64,000 bases of DNA from Promicromonospora sp042731755 (GTDB lineage Bacteria; Actinomycetota; Actinomycetes; Actinomycetales; Cellulomonadaceae), in assembly GCF_042731755.1 (NCBI RefSeq), contig NZ_JBHWLR010000004.1, forward strand, positions 62,001 to 126,000, read 5' to 3'. Made by a program: the position numbers and the translations under genes. Shown piece by piece: positions 8,247 to 17,696 of the stretch (its first letter is position 1; each line of letters starts with the position of its first letter). Under the pieces are notes generated by a model. It saw only the letters and a list, made by a program, of their open reading frames with translations, did no database searches and was not told the DNA's origin.

Positions 8247-9323
8247 TCAGGCCCAGGTCATGTCGACGGCGACCTGCTCGGTTCCGCCCGGCTGGACGCC
8301 CACCACGTCGCCCTGCTCGCCCGTGGACTCGCGGCCCACGATCCGGGAGTCCGGCACCACCTTGCGGAAGGGCGCCGGGTCGCCGGACGCGCCGATGCGC
8401 TCCAGCAGCAGCTCCACCGCGGTGTGCGCGATCTGGTCCCGGCCGGGGTCCACGGACGAGAGCGCGGGGACGGAGAACCTCGCGTCGTCGACGTCGTCGA
8501 AGCCGATGAGTGCCACCTGGCCCGGCACGTCGATCCGGTGCGCGTGCAGGGCGTGCAGGGCACCGAGCGCCAGGGCGTCGTTGAGGGCGAAGACGGCGTC
8601 GATCTCCACCCCGTCGTCGAGCATCCGGCTCATCGTCTCGGCGCCGGTCGAGCGGTGCCAGAGGCCCGCCTCGCCGACCAGCGCGGGGTCGAACGGCAGC
8701 CCGGCCTCCGCCAGCCCCTCGCGGTAGCCCTCGGTCCGCAGCGCGGCCGACCCGACCTGCTCCCCCTCGTGCGCCCCGATCACCGCGATCCGACGCCGTC
8801 CCAGCGACGCCAGGTGGAGGGTCGCCGCCTTGGCAGCGGCCACGTTGTTCATCGTCACGTGGTCGGCGGGCGCCCCGAACACGCGCTCGCCGAGGATCAC
8901 CAGCGGGAAGTCCACCGAGAACAGGCCGATGTCGTCCGGCCCCAGCGCCAGCGGCGAGAAGATCAGCCCGTCGGTCAGGTGGCGGCGCCGGCCCGAGAGC
9001 ACCTCGGTCTCGCGTTCGCGGCTGGCGCTCGTCTGCTCGATGAGCACGGTCCAGCCGGCGGCGTCGGCGGCGGAGATGACGGCGTCGGCGAGCTCCGCGA
9101 AGTACGGGAGGGACAGCTCCGGGACCGCGAGCGTGATCAGTCCGGTCCGCCGCGTCCGGAGGTTCCGCGCGGACATGTTCACGCGGTAGCCGAGCTCCTC
9201 GATCGCGGCCTCGACGCGCTCCTTGGTCGCTGCGCGGATGTACGGGTAGCCGTTCACCACGTTCGACACGGTCTTGATCGAGACGCCGGCGCGTTGCGCC
9301 ACGTCGTGCATCGTCACGGCCAC
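8247..9323 (-). CDS. LacI family repressor of the arabinoside genes
   Basis: This 358-residue LacI/GalR regulator has an N-terminal helix-turn-helix (MHDVAQRAGVSIKTVSNVVNGYPYIRAATKERV) and the hinge-helix segment YRVNMSARNLRT. A sugar-binding core follows, with VFALNDALALGALHALHAHRIDVPGQVALIGFDDV. I choose GTG 9323-9321, eight bases after GGAGG; the longer open frame upstream (to 9440) runs into the divergent promoter. It is divergent from abfA with a shared 116-bp control region holding an operator, so autoregulation is likely. The effector is probably L-arabinose or an arabino-oligosaccharide (inference). Confidence 0.9.
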   Translation of the reverse strand: MAVTMHDVAQRAGVSIKTVSNVVNGYPYIRAATKERVEAAIEELGYRVNMSARNLRTRRTGLITLAVPELSLPYFAELADAVISAADAAGWTVLIEQTSASRERETEVLSGRRRHLTDGLIFSPLALGPDDIGLFSVDFPLVILGERVFGAPADHVTMNNVAAAKAATLHLASLGRRRIAVIGAHEGEQVGSAALRTEGYREGLAEAGLPFDPALVGEAGLWHRSTGAETMSRMLDDGVEIDAVFALNDALALGALHALHAHRIDVPGQVALIGFDDVDDARFSVPALSSVDPGRDQIAHTAVELLLERIGASGDPAPFRKVVPDSRIVGRESTGEQGDVVGVQPGGTEQVAVDMTWA

Positions 9324-9400
9324 GCTGCCAGCCTCCGGTCGGCGAGTTTTTCCACAGGGTAGAGGACGGGCATCGCTGCCGCGTCGTCCATCGGCTAGTG

Positions 9401-9412
9401 TGCAACGTTGTA
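9401..9412. promoter_or_regulatory. Shared lacI/abfA operator
   Basis: TGCAACGTTGTA (TACAACGTTGCA on the other strand) has the perfect core GCAACGTTGC-like dyad CAACGTTG. It lies midway between the divergent lacI (GTG at 9323) and abfA (ATG at 9440) starts, the classic position for an autoregulated repressor. It belongs to the TACAACGNTG set. Confidence 0.65.
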
Positions 9413-9439
9413 GAACCGCCGACCGATCAGCGAGGAACA

Positions 9440-10987
9440 ATGACGACCTCCCGCACCCGCGTCCTGCTGCACCCCGACTTCACCGTGGGCGCCGTCGACC
9501 GCCGCCTCTTCGGCTCCTTCGTGGAGCACCTGGGCCGCGCCGTGTACACGGGCATCCACGAGCCCGGCCATCCGACGTCGGACGAGCACGGCTTCCGCCG
9601 CGACGTCGCCGACCTGACCCGCGAGCTGGGCGTCACGACCGTCCGCTACCCGGGCGGCAACTTCGTGTCGAACTACCGGTGGGAGGACGCCGTCGGCCCG
9701 GTGGAGCAGCGCAAGCCGTTCCTCGACCTCGCCTGGCGCACCGTGGAGCCCAACCTCGTGGGCACCGACGAGTTCCTGCAGTGGGCCGAGCGCGAGGGCA
9801 TCCAGCCGATGATGGCGGTCAACCTCGGCACGCGCGGCGTCGAGGAGGCCGTGGCGCTGCTGGAGTACTGCAACGGCGAGGCCGGCACCCGCTGGGCCGA
9901 CCTGCGCATCGCCAACGGCCGCGAGAAGCCCTACGGGGTCAAGCTCTGGTGCCTGGGCAACGAGATGGACGGCCCGTGGCAGATCGGTCACAAGGACGCG
10001 CACGAGTACGGCAAGCTCGCCCGGAACGCGGGCGCCGCGATGAAGCTCGTCGACCCGTCGATCGAGCTGGTCGCGTGCGGCTCCTCCTCGATGCAGATGC
10101 CCACGTTCGGCGAGTGGGAGCGCACCGTCCTGGAGTACACGTACGACCTGGTGGACCACATCTCGATGCACGCCTACTACGAGGAGGTCGACGGCGACCG
10201 CGCGTCATTCCTCGGCTCGGGCACCGCGATGGACCGGTTCATCGAGCGGGTCGTGTCCTCGGCCGACGCCGTGGGGGCGCAGCGCCGCTCGGACAAGAAG
10301 ATCACCGTCAGCTTCGACGAGTGGAACGTCTGGTACCTGACCACCCGGTTCCCCGGCGAGGAGAACCTGCCGATCCAGCGGGACGCCCCGCGCATCATCG
10401 AGGACGTCTACTCCGGCCTGGACGCCGTCGTGGTGGGCGACCTGCTGGTCACGCTGCTGAACCACGCCGACCGCGTGCCCGTGGCCTGCCTGGCCCAGCT
10501 CGTCAACGTGATCGCACCGATCATGACCGAGCCGGCCGGCGAGGCGTGGCGGCAGCCCACGTTCCACCCGTTCGCGACGACGGCGCGGCTCGCGCAGGGC
10601 GAGGCGCTCGACCTACGCGTGACCACGCCCTCGATCACGACCAAGGCCCACGGCGACGTGCCGTCGGTGACGGCCGCGGCCACGCTGTCGGACGGCGCGG
10701 TGGCGCTGTTCCTGACCAACCGCTCCCCCGAGCCGGTCGAGGTCGAGCTGGCGCACCCGGGCGCGGCGCTCGGGATCACCGAGGGCTGGTCGATGACGGC
10801 CGACCACGAGCCCGCCGTCGTCGGCCCGGAGCACGCGGCGAAGGTGGCCGAGAAGCACTGGGGAGCGTTCGACGTGGCCGGCCGCGTGGCCGGGGGCGGC
10901 GCCGCCGGGGGTGCCGCCGGCAGCACCACGATCACCCTGCCGCCGGAGTCGTGGACGGCCCTGTCGGGCACCCTCGCGTCGTCCTGA
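9440..10987 (+). CDS. abfA: Intracellular alpha-L-arabinofuranosidase, GH51
   Basis: This 515-residue GH51 enzyme hydrolyses terminal alpha-L-arabinofuranosyl bonds in imported oligosaccharides. It has no signal peptide, so it acts in the cytoplasm. The acid/base glutamate is E175 in WCLGNEMDGPW and the nucleophile is E294 in SFDEWNVWY. These two numbers coincide with those known for the Geobacillus stearothermophilus enzyme, which supports both the assignment and the start at ATG 9440. GAGGA lies six bases upstream of that ATG. The gene is divergent from lacI and shares its operator. A perfect 19-bp hairpin follows the stop. Confidence 0.96.
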   Translation: MTTSRTRVLLHPDFTVGAVDRRLFGSFVEHLGRAVYTGIHEPGHPTSDEHGFRRDVADLTRELGVTTVRYPGGNFVSNYRWEDAVGPVEQRKPFLDLAWRTVEPNLVGTDEFLQWAEREGIQPMMAVNLGTRGVEEAVALLEYCNGEAGTRWADLRIANGREKPYGVKLWCLGNEMDGPWQIGHKDAHEYGKLARNAGAAMKLVDPSIELVACGSSSMQMPTFGEWERTVLEYTYDLVDHISMHAYYEEVDGDRASFLGSGTAMDRFIERVVSSADAVGAQRRSDKKITVSFDEWNVWYLTTRFPGEENLPIQRDAPRIIEDVYSGLDAVVVGDLLVTLLNHADRVPVACLAQLVNVIAPIMTEPAGEAWRQPTFHPFATTARLAQGEALDLRVTTPSITTKAHGDVPSVTAAATLSDGAVALFLTNRSPEPVEVELAHPGAALGITEGWSMTADHEPAVVGPEHAAKVAEKHWGAFDVAGRVAGGGAAGGAAGSTTITLPPESWTALSGTLASS

Positions 10988-10998
10988 GCACGTGAGAC

Positions 10999-11042
10999 GT
11001 GTCAGCCGTACAGGTCACCGGAATGACCTGTACGGCTGACAC
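10999..11042. terminator. Perfect 19-bp hairpin between convergent abfA and the alarmone synthetase gene
   Basis: GTGTCAGCCGTACAGGTCA (10999-11017) pairs perfectly with 11024-11042 across a CCGGAA loop. It lies between two convergent genes and should terminate both. It is member 1 of a family of four hairpins whose stem ends (GTGTCAG, AGGTC) are constant and whose middle six pairs vary with compensation. Confidence 0.75.
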
Positions 11043-11074
11043 ACCGGGAGCGCGGGAGAGCGTCAGAGAGCCGG

Positions 11075-11854
11075 TCAGGACTCGCTGTCGAAGCCGAAGC
11101 CGCCGTCGGCCTCCGCCGCACGCCAGAAGTCGCGCAGCATCTCCTCCGGCGTGTGCAGGTTGTGCCGGCTCGCCACGGGCTCCTCGTCGCCCGAGATCGC
11201 CTTGACCTCGTCGTGGATGCGCTCCATCGAGGTGTCGAGCGACCAGGCGACGTCTGCGGCGAGCTTGAGCGAGTCGGTGAGGTGCCGCGGCACGTCGCCG
11301 TCGTACTTGTAGTAGATCTTGTGCTCCAGGCTCGCCCAGAAGTCCATGGCGATGGTCCGGAGCTGGATCTCGACGATCACCTTCTCGACCCGGTCGGACA
11401 GGTACACGGGGATCTGCACGATGAGGTGCAGCGACTTGTACCCCGTCGCCTTCGGGTGCTTGATGTAGTCGCGCTCCTCGAGCAGCGTCAGGTCCGTCTG
11501 CTGGAGCAGCATGTCGCGCACCAGGTAGATGTCGTTGACGAAGCTGCAGGTGATCCGCACTCCGGCGACGTCGAACATCTGCTCGCGCACGCCCTCCGGC
11601 GTCAGCGGGATGCCCTTGCGCCGGCACTTGGCGACGATCGACTCGAACGACTTGAGCCGCGACCCCACGTGCTCCACGGGGTTGTAGTTCTGCATGTGCC
11701 GGAACTCGTCCCGGAGGATCGAGATCTTGGTCATGACCTCGTCGATCCCGAACTTGTAGGTCAGCACCAGACGGCGGAGGTCGGCGACCAGCTGACGCAG
11801 CTCGGCAGGATCAGGCATGGGGCGTTCCCGGACGTCCTCGGGCAGCTTGCTCAC
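11075..11854 (-). CDS. Small alarmone synthetase ((p)ppGpp synthetase, RelA/SpoT domain only)
   Basis: This 259-residue protein consists of a RelA/SpoT nucleotidyltransferase domain without the HD hydrolase, TGS or ACT domains of long RSH enzymes, like the RelQ-type small alarmone synthetases. The synthetase motifs are present: MFDVAGVRITCSFVNDIY, ERDYIKHPKATGYKSLHLIV, and VIVEIQLRTIAMDFWASLEHKIYY. It would transfer pyrophosphate from ATP to GDP or GTP in the cytoplasm under stress. It stands alone and converges on abfA; no partner hydrolase is visible in the window. Activity is inferred from the motifs. Confidence 0.88.
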   Translation of the reverse strand: MSKLPEDVRERPMPDPAELRQLVADLRRLVLTYKFGIDEVMTKISILRDEFRHMQNYNPVEHVGSRLKSFESIVAKCRRKGIPLTPEGVREQMFDVAGVRITCSFVNDIYLVRDMLLQQTDLTLLEERDYIKHPKATGYKSLHLIVQIPVYLSDRVEKVIVEIQLRTIAMDFWASLEHKIYYKYDGDVPRHLTDSLKLAADVAWSLDTSMERIHDEVKAISGDEEPVASRHNLHTPEEMLRDFWRAAEADGGFGFDSES

Positions 11855-11899
11855 GGGACCACCGTACGGGGTGACGGTGGTCCCGTGGGCATGAACCGG

Positions 11900-14800
11900 C
11901 TAACGCTCCTGAAGACGCAGGAACGTGATCGAGTGGGCCGGGAAGTCGTACGTGAACTCCGACCCACCGCCGGAGCGGGTCACGTCGAGCCGCGTCCTGC
12001 TCTCGACGGGTACCACCCGTTCGGGCTGGGTCTTGGTGTTCCTGGCCGACGGCGCCCCGGTCATCTCCGTGACCTCGGCACGGGAGGCCAGCGCGGCCCC
12101 CGCCACCGAGACCGCCGTGCGCGCCACCGACTCGTACGGGTTGACCACCTTGAGCACCAGGTCGCCGGTGCGCTCGTCGCGCGTGACCACCTGGTACAGC
12201 GACTCGGTGGTCGGCTCGGTGTACGTCATCTGCAGCTCGCCGTCCAGGTAGAGCTTGATGGTGCGGCCCGAGACGACGACCTTGACGTGGTAGTCCCGGC
12301 CCGTCTGCATCGAGTGCCCCTCCACCGCCGCGACCTCGTTCGCCGAGCTGTTGTCGGCCCGCTGCAGCGCCTGCCGGGTGTTGTTCCACCCGCCGAGGTT
12401 CCACCAGTAGAAGTCGTCCCGGCCGCCGGCCGCGAACCCGACGAGGAACGCCTCGCTGCCGCCCAGCTTCCGGGCGTCGAGCTCCAGGGTGTAGTTGTCC
12501 CAGTCCTTGGCGTACGCGTCCGTGATGATCGAGCGGGCGTCGGTGACGTTCCCGGCCGACTGCACGTACTCGCCGTCGGTCACGGCCCACGTCCCGGACT
12601 GGGGGTCCCAGCCGGACGCGTCGTCGAACGAGTCGGAGAAGAGCACCTCGCCGGACGCGTTGTCGGTGACCACGACGTCGTCGTAGGCCGCCCGGGTGTT
12701 CCACGTCGACAGGAAGACGCCACCCGAGATGTCCGCGGGCGTCTCCTCCGGGCCGTCGTGCGTGGACGGGACCACCTGGTCGCCCGTGTTCGTCATGAAC
12801 ATCTTCTGCGTCCAGTACGACGTCGAGCCCCACGACTCGTCGTTGTCGAACCACATCATGTCCGGGGACCACTGCACGTAGTCCTCGTTGGCGAACATCG
12901 GCGCGTACGAGGCGAGCTCCACCAGGTCGGAGTTGCGCTCGATCCCGGTCATGTACGCGGCCTCGGACAGCGCGTTCGACCACGCGTTGCCCCTTGAGGC
13001 GTACTCACCGAGGAAGACGTGCGGGCCCTCGCGGTCGTAGGAGTCGTAGCGCTCGGTGTTCGACAGGAACCACGACGGGTCGTTGTAGTAGTGCTCGTCG
13101 ACCATCGCGACGCCCTGCTCGCGGTTGAAGTCCCACAGCTCCTCGAACCGGGCGCCGGTGTCGTCCGGGCCGGAGTTGGAGATCACGGTGACCTCCGGGT
13201 GGGCCGCCTCGACGGCGTCACGGAACCGCGGGAAGTTGGCCTGGAACGTGTCGGTGTTCTCCTCGTTGCCCAGGCCGATGTACCTCAGGCCGAACGGCTT
13301 GGGGTGCCCCAGCGAGGCCCGCACCTTGCCCCACTTCGTCCTCACCGACCCGTTGGCGAACTCGATGAGGTCCACGGTGTCCTGCACCCAGCGGTCGATG
13401 CGGGCGTCGTCGGTCATCTCGGGGATGGTGCTGCCGCAGCCGTTGGCGCCCACCGAGAGCACGGGCAGCGGCGTCGCGCCCAGGTCCTCCGCGAACTCGA
13501 AGTACTCCAGGTAGCCCAGGCCGTAGGTCTGGTTGTAGCCCCAGAAGTTCCAGTTGGTGGGGCGCTCCTCGACCGGCCCGATGGTCTCCTTCCACTGGTA
13601 GGTCCGACGGCGGTCGGCGCCGTCCGACTCCAGGTACGTGTCGAAGGTGCCCACGTTCGTGACGCAGCCCCCGGGGAACCGCAGGAACGACGGCTCCAGG
13701 TCGGCGACCTTCTCCGCGAGGTCCTTGCGCAGCGCCGAACGCCCGTTGACCGGGCCCACCCAGGTGTCACGCGGGAAGAGCGAGACCATGTCCAGGCGCA
13801 GCGTGCCGCGAGCGCCGCCGGTCACCACGAGCCGGGCGTCGTTCACGGTGCGGTTCGCGGTGAGGGTGGCGGTGTGCTTCTTCCAGCGGTCGGAGCCGTT
13901 GACGGCGACCGTGGTGGACGCGTACGTCGTCGAGCCGTCGGGGGACTCCAGGCTGACCGTGAGGCGCTGCCCGCGCTCGGCCCGGGCGAACACCGAGAAG
14001 TCGTACTTCTTGCGCTTCTCGAGGGCGAAGCCCTTGTTGTAGCTCGCGTTGCGCACGCCGACGCCGGGGCCGTCGGCCTCGACCGTCAGGTAGGCCCGGT
14101 TGCTGTCGTTGAGCCACTGGCCCCGCTCGGACTCGACGACGGCGGTGCCCGCAGAGCCTCGCTGCACCACGTCCCAGCCGGTCATCCCGGTGAAGCTCGA
14201 GTTGTCGGTCGCGGCGAACTCGAAGGACCGGTTGCGGACCAGCTCGGCGTACAGGCCGCCGTCGGCGGCGTAGTTGATGTCCTCGTAGAAGACGCCGTAG
14301 AGGTCGTCGCTCATCTCCGTGCCGGCGGCGTCGGCGTCGACGTCGAGCGTGTGCTCCTGGACCGGGGTCGCGGCGGGCGGGTACGCGGCGAGCAGCCGCT
14401 CCCGCTCCTCGGCCGTGATCGGCAGGACCGTCCCGTGCCGCGGGCTGGCCGGCAGGATCGCGTCGAGGTTCGCCGTCCACTCGCCGCTGCTGAGGTCGTC
14501 GGTCTCGAAGAGCATGTAGCCCTGGCCGCCGTGGTAGCTGGGCTGGTCCTGGAGCAGGAACCAGCGGTCGTCGGTGAGCGACGGGAACAGCGTGGGGCCC
14601 TCGCCCCCGGTGAACGTGCCGCCCCACGGGTTCGGCTGGCCGAACCCGACGCGCTCCTTGATCAGGTCCCAGCCGTCACCCTCGGTCACGCCCTGGGTGC
14701 GGCGCAGGTCGGTGGACGACTCCTGCCGCATCCCCATGTACGACTCGTCCTTGGTGAGGCGGTAGTAGACGCCGTCCTCGTGCGCGACCGTGGAGTCGAT

Positions 14801-15523
14801 CATGCCGAGGCCGTCACCCTGCGGCTCGTCGATCCAGGGCTGCGGCTCCGAGAACGTCTCGAAGTCGGTGGTGGTCGCGTACAGCATGCGCTGGTAGGAG
14901 TCGCGGATGTCGCGCTCGGCGGGCGGGACGTCGTCGGGGTAGAGCGCCGAGGCCCAGTAGACGACGAACTCCCCCGCCGCCTCGTCCCAGTACGCCTCGG
15001 GGGCCCACAGGTTGCCGGCGTTCTCGGGCGCCAGCTCGATCTCGCGCTGCTCGCCCCAGCTCACCAGGTCGGTGGACTCCCAGACCATGATCGACCGGCT
15101 GCCGGTCTCCTGGGCGTCGCCGAAGTTGCCGCCGCCGTAGATCTGCAGGTCGGTGGCGAGCAGGTAGTAGGTGCCGTCGCCGCCGCGGATGAGGAAGGGG
15201 TCGCGCAGGCCCTTCGTCCCGAGGTCGGAGGTGAGCACGGGCTCGCCGCCGTTCAGGGTGGTCCACTCCAGCGGGTAGGGCCCGTCCGAGACGGCGAACG
15301 AGATGGTCTCGCCGTCCGCGGTGGACTCGCCTGTGAAGTAGGGGAAGAAGTAGGCGGCGTGCTCGCCGTCGGCGGCGGCCGGCGCGGGGGCGACCGGCGC
15401 GAGGGCCGCCGGTCCGGCCGGGACGACGGCGGACGTCGTCGCCGCCGCGACCCCGGGGACGGCCAGCCCCAGGGTCAGTGCTGCCGCCACGAGGGCGGTC
15501 CTGCGTCTCGTCGATCTCTTCAT
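11900..15523 (-). CDS. Secreted two-domain alpha-L-arabinofuranosidase, GH43 + GH51 fusion
   Basis: This 1207-residue exported enzyme has an Arg-rich signal peptide ending near residue 28. Residues about 55-385 form a GH43-like five-blade propeller with base D108 (GLRDPF), modulator D243 (GMIDSTV) and acid E308 (TGGEGPTLF). Residues about 400-960 form a GH51-like catalytic module with acid/base E754 (GLGNEENT) and nucleophile E840 (FLGEYAS), interrupted at about 445-585 by a carbohydrate-binding-like sandwich. A second concanavalin/LamG-like module lies at about 960-1120. Both active sites look intact. It probably debranches arabinoxylan or arabinan outside the cell. I use ATG 15523; longer open frame is a shadow of the permease gene. 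AGAAGGA is the ribosome site. The stop lies after a beta-sandwich end. Confidence 0.92.
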   Translation of the reverse strand: MKRSTRRRTALVAAALTLGLAVPGVAAATTSAVVPAGPAALAPVAPAPAAADGEHAAYFFPYFTGESTADGETISFAVSDGPYPLEWTTLNGGEPVLTSDLGTKGLRDPFLIRGGDGTYYLLATDLQIYGGGNFGDAQETGSRSIMVWESTDLVSWGEQREIELAPENAGNLWAPEAYWDEAAGEFVVYWASALYPDDVPPAERDIRDSYQRMLYATTTDFETFSEPQPWIDEPQGDGLGMIDSTVAHEDGVYYRLTKDESYMGMRQESSTDLRRTQGVTEGDGWDLIKERVGFGQPNPWGGTFTGGEGPTLFPSLTDDRWFLLQDQPSYHGGQGYMLFETDDLSSGEWTANLDAILPASPRHGTVLPITAEERERLLAAYPPAATPVQEHTLDVDADAAGTEMSDDLYGVFYEDINYAADGGLYAELVRNRSFEFAATDNSSFTGMTGWDVVQRGSAGTAVVESERGQWLNDSNRAYLTVEADGPGVGVRNASYNKGFALEKRKKYDFSVFARAERGQRLTVSLESPDGSTTYASTTVAVNGSDRWKKHTATLTANRTVNDARLVVTGGARGTLRLDMVSLFPRDTWVGPVNGRSALRKDLAEKVADLEPSFLRFPGGCVTNVGTFDTYLESDGADRRRTYQWKETIGPVEERPTNWNFWGYNQTYGLGYLEYFEFAEDLGATPLPVLSVGANGCGSTIPEMTDDARIDRWVQDTVDLIEFANGSVRTKWGKVRASLGHPKPFGLRYIGLGNEENTDTFQANFPRFRDAVEAAHPEVTVISNSGPDDTGARFEELWDFNREQGVAMVDEHYYNDPSWFLSNTERYDSYDREGPHVFLGEYASRGNAWSNALSEAAYMTGIERNSDLVELASYAPMFANEDYVQWSPDMMWFDNDESWGSTSYWTQKMFMTNTGDQVVPSTHDGPEETPADISGGVFLSTWNTRAAYDDVVVTDNASGEVLFSDSFDDASGWDPQSGTWAVTDGEYVQSAGNVTDARSIITDAYAKDWDNYTLELDARKLGGSEAFLVGFAAGGRDDFYWWNLGGWNNTRQALQRADNSSANEVAAVEGHSMQTGRDYHVKVVVSGRTIKLYLDGELQMTYTEPTTESLYQVVTRDERTGDLVLKVVNPYESVARTAVSVAGAALASRAEVTEMTGAPSARNTKTQPERVVPVESRTRLDVTRSGGGSEFTYDFPAHSITFLRLQER

Positions 15524-15530
15524 CGTTGTA
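15519..15530. promoter_or_regulatory. TACAACGATGAA operator-like site overlapping the start of the GH43-GH51 gene
   Basis: The minus strand reads TACAACGATGAA, the same pattern as the other TACAACGNTG sites, here overlapping the ATG start codon. A repressor there could block elongation or initiation. The overlap with a start codon makes chance more likely for this copy than for the intergenic ones. Confidence 0.4.
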
Positions 15531-15573
15531 ATCCTTCTCGTCACGTCGTTGTGGCTGTGCGGATGGGACTGCG

Positions 15574-15610
15574 CCCCTGACTCGGCATGCCTGGCACGCC
15601 GAGTCAGGGG
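15574..15610. terminator. Hairpin between yjfF and the GH43-GH51 gene
   Basis: CCCCTGACTCGGC (15574-15586) pairs perfectly with GCCGAGTCAGGGG (15598-15610), and an inner TGCC/GGCA extends the stem after one mismatch. It lies 6 nt after the yjfF stop, so it should terminate the ytf operon and separate it from the hydrolase gene. It shares the CTGACTC/GAGTCAG stem with the 52-bp repeats at 35.5 kb. Confidence 0.65.
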
Positions 15611-15615
15611 ACGGG

Positions 15616-16623
15616 TTACGTTCTGCGGAGGCTCAGGACGCGCTGGAGCAGCACGAAGATCAGCAGCAGCACGCCGATCACGATCTTGGTCCACCAGGAG
15701 CTCAGGGTGCCCTCGAACGTGATGATGGTCTGGATCAGGCCGAGCACCAGCACGCCGAGCACGGAGCCGAGCACGAACCCGGTGCCGCCCGTGAGCAGCG
15801 TGCCGCCGATGACGACGGCGGCGATGGCGTCGAGCTCCATGCCGACGCCGGTCAGCGAGTAGCCGGACCGGAACGCCATCGCGAACAGCAGGCCGCCGAG
15901 CCCGGCGCAGGTGCCGCTCACCACGTAGGCGAGCACCTTGGTGCGGGCGACGGGCAGGCCCATGAGCAGCGCGGACTGCTCGCCGCCGCCGATCGCGTAC
16001 ACCGTGCGGCCGAACCGCGTGAAGTGCAGCACCAGGAACCCGAGGCCCACCACGATCAGCGCGATCAGCACGCTGGAGGTCATGCGCCACTGGCCGAAGA
16101 TCTGCACCCAGGTGGACAGCTCGATGAACGCGGGGTTGTCGATCGCGATGGACTCCGGCGCGATGAGGAAGCACAGGCCGCGCGCGAGGAACATGCCCGC
16201 GAGGGTCGCGACGAACGGCTGCACCTGGAAGTAGTGGATCATCACGCCGTGCGCCAGGCCGATCACCGTCCCGGCGAGCACGGCGAGCGGGATCACCACG
16301 GCCACCGGCCAGCCGGCCTGGAGCAGGGCCGCGGTGATCACCGTGGACAGCGCCAGGACCGAGCCGACCGACAGGTCGATGCCGCCCGTGAGGATCACGA
16401 ACGTCATGCCCACCGCGAGCACGATGAGGTGCGCGTTGTTGATGAACAGGTTGGAGATCACGGCGGGCGTCAGGAAGTTCTCGTACCGGGTGCCGCCCAC
16501 GATCAGCATGAGGGCGAGCACCACGAACGTGCCCAGCACCGGCAGGTAGCGCCGGTCCAGCCGGGTGGGGAGCCGCAGCCCGCGGCGGGCGCGCGGGGTA
16601 CGGGCGGGGGCCGACGTCGTCAT
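15616..16623 (-). CDS. yjfF: Furanose-type sugar ABC transporter permease YjfF-like
   Basis: This 335-residue permease of the ribose/galactofuranose class has the signature ILTGGIDLSVGSVLALSTVITAALLQ near residue 80 and the late segment GMELDAIAAVVIGGTLLTGGTGFV. Its length and the company of YtfQ, YtfR and a second permease match the Escherichia coli galactofuranose importer YtfQRT-YjfF. It overlaps the ytfT stop by one base (TGATG), and the start at 16623 follows from that coupling. It forms half of the membrane channel. In this arabinose island the cargo may be L-arabinofuranose, which is inference. Confidence 0.88.
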   Translation of the reverse strand: MTTSAPARTPRARRGLRLPTRLDRRYLPVLGTFVVLALMLIVGGTRYENFLTPAVISNLFINNAHLIVLAVGMTFVILTGGIDLSVGSVLALSTVITAALLQAGWPVAVVIPLAVLAGTVIGLAHGVMIHYFQVQPFVATLAGMFLARGLCFLIAPESIAIDNPAFIELSTWVQIFGQWRMTSSVLIALIVVGLGFLVLHFTRFGRTVYAIGGGEQSALLMGLPVARTKVLAYVVSGTCAGLGGLLFAMAFRSGYSLTGVGMELDAIAAVVIGGTLLTGGTGFVLGSVLGVLVLGLIQTIITFEGTLSSWWTKIVIGVLLLIFVLLQRVLSLRRT

Positions 16624-17696
16624 CAGGCCTTCACCTCCGTCGAGTCGGGGGTCGAGTCGGGGCGAGCGGCGGGCTGCGGCTCGGTCGGTGCCAGGACCTG
16701 GCGGCGGCGCGCGGCCGTGAGCCGCTCCCGCATCCGGGGCGACTGGAGCAGGGTCACCGCGATGACGACGAGCGCCATGAACAGCGGCGTGACCAGCGGC
16801 GAGATGCCGAGGACGGTGACGGTCCGCTCCAGGGTGGCGATGACCAGCGCGCCGACCAGGGTGCCGGAAAGGTTGAACTTGCCGCCCGAGAGCGCCGTCC
16901 CGCCGATCACCACCGCGAGGATCGCGTCGAGCTCGATGAACAGGCCGGCGTTGTTGGCGTCGGCCGCCATGGTGTCGGCGCTGATCAGGAGGCCGGCCAG
17001 GCCCGCGAACAGGCCCGACGCCGTGTACACGGTCCAGGTCAGTGTCCTGGACCGCACGCCGGAGAGCCGGCTGGCGGCGGGGTTGATGCCCGTGGCCTCC
17101 AGCAGCATGCCGAGCGCGGTGCGCCGCACGACGAACGCGACCACGGCGAAGACGCCGAACGCGATGACGGCGGCCACGGGCAGGCCGAGCCAGAAGCCGG
17201 AGCCCAGCACCTTGAACGGCGCGCTGTTGACGGTGGTGATCATGCCGCCGGTGATCAGCATGGCCACACCGCGGCCCGCCGTCATGAGGATCAGCGTGGC
17301 GATGATCGGCTGGATGCCCAGCGCGGACACCAGGAACCCGTTCCACACGCCCAGCACCAGGCAGAGCGCCAGGGCCAGGCCGATGGCGGTGAGCACGGTG
17401 ACCGGCGAGTCCGGGTCCGGTGACGACGCGATGTGCGACAGCGCGACCGCCCCGGAGACCGCGACCACCGCGCCGACCGACAGGTCGATGCCGCGCGTCG
17501 CGATGACCAGCGTCATGCCGAGGGCGACGAGCAGCAGGGGCGCCGTCGTCCGCAGGATGTCGATCGGGGCCCCGAAGAGGTGACCGTCCCGGACGGTGAC
17601 CGCCAGGAAGCTCGGCCGGGCGACCGTGTTGGCGACCAGCAGCGCGACGAGCGCGGCCACGGGCCAGAACAGGTGGTGGCGCAGGACGTCCCTCAT
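16623..17696 (-). CDS. ytfT: Furanose-type sugar ABC transporter permease YtfT-like
   Basis: This 357-residue integral membrane protein pairs with YjfF. The ribose-class signature reads IATRGIDLSVGAVVAVSGAVALSHI, and GLFIELDAILAVVIGGTALSGGKFNL appears towards the C-terminus. A hydrophilic tail of about 30 residues (ending STEVKA) follows the last helix. Its ATG overlaps the ytfR stop by 4 nt (ATGA). Two different permease genes instead of one duplicated permease is typical of the YtfT/YjfF systems and supports the assignment. Confidence 0.88.
   Translation of the reverse strand: MRDVLRHHLFWPVAALVALLVANTVARPSFLAVTVRDGHLFGAPIDILRTTAPLLLVALGMTLVIATRGIDLSVGAVVAVSGAVALSHIASSPDPDSPVTVLTAIGLALALCLVLGVWNGFLVSALGIQPIIATLILMTAGRGVAMLITGGMITTVNSAPFKVLGSGFWLGLPVAAVIAFGVFAVVAFVVRRTALGMLLEATGINPAASRLSGVRSRTLTWTVYTASGLFAGLAGLLISADTMAADANNAGLFIELDAILAVVIGGTALSGGKFNLSGTLVGALVIATLERTVTVLGISPLVTPLFMALVVIAVTLLQSPRMRERLTAARRRQVLAPTEPQPAARPDSTPDSTEVKA

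Noticed and set aside
9324..9440. Longer N-terminus for the LacI protein starting at 9440
   Set aside because: The extra 39 residues would cover the abfA promoter and operator and do not belong to the LacI fold. A GTG with a ribosome site sits at 9323.
13019..15580. 853-residue open frame on the plus strand opposite the GH43-GH51 gene
   Set aside because: Composition is Arg/Gly/Val-rich without any domain, and it mirrors a well-supported gene in a GC-rich genome. It is a shadow frame.
15524..16174. N-terminal extension of the GH43-GH51 frame into the permease gene
   Set aside because: The extension is the out-of-frame shadow of yjfF. The signal peptide and ribosome site place the start at 15523.
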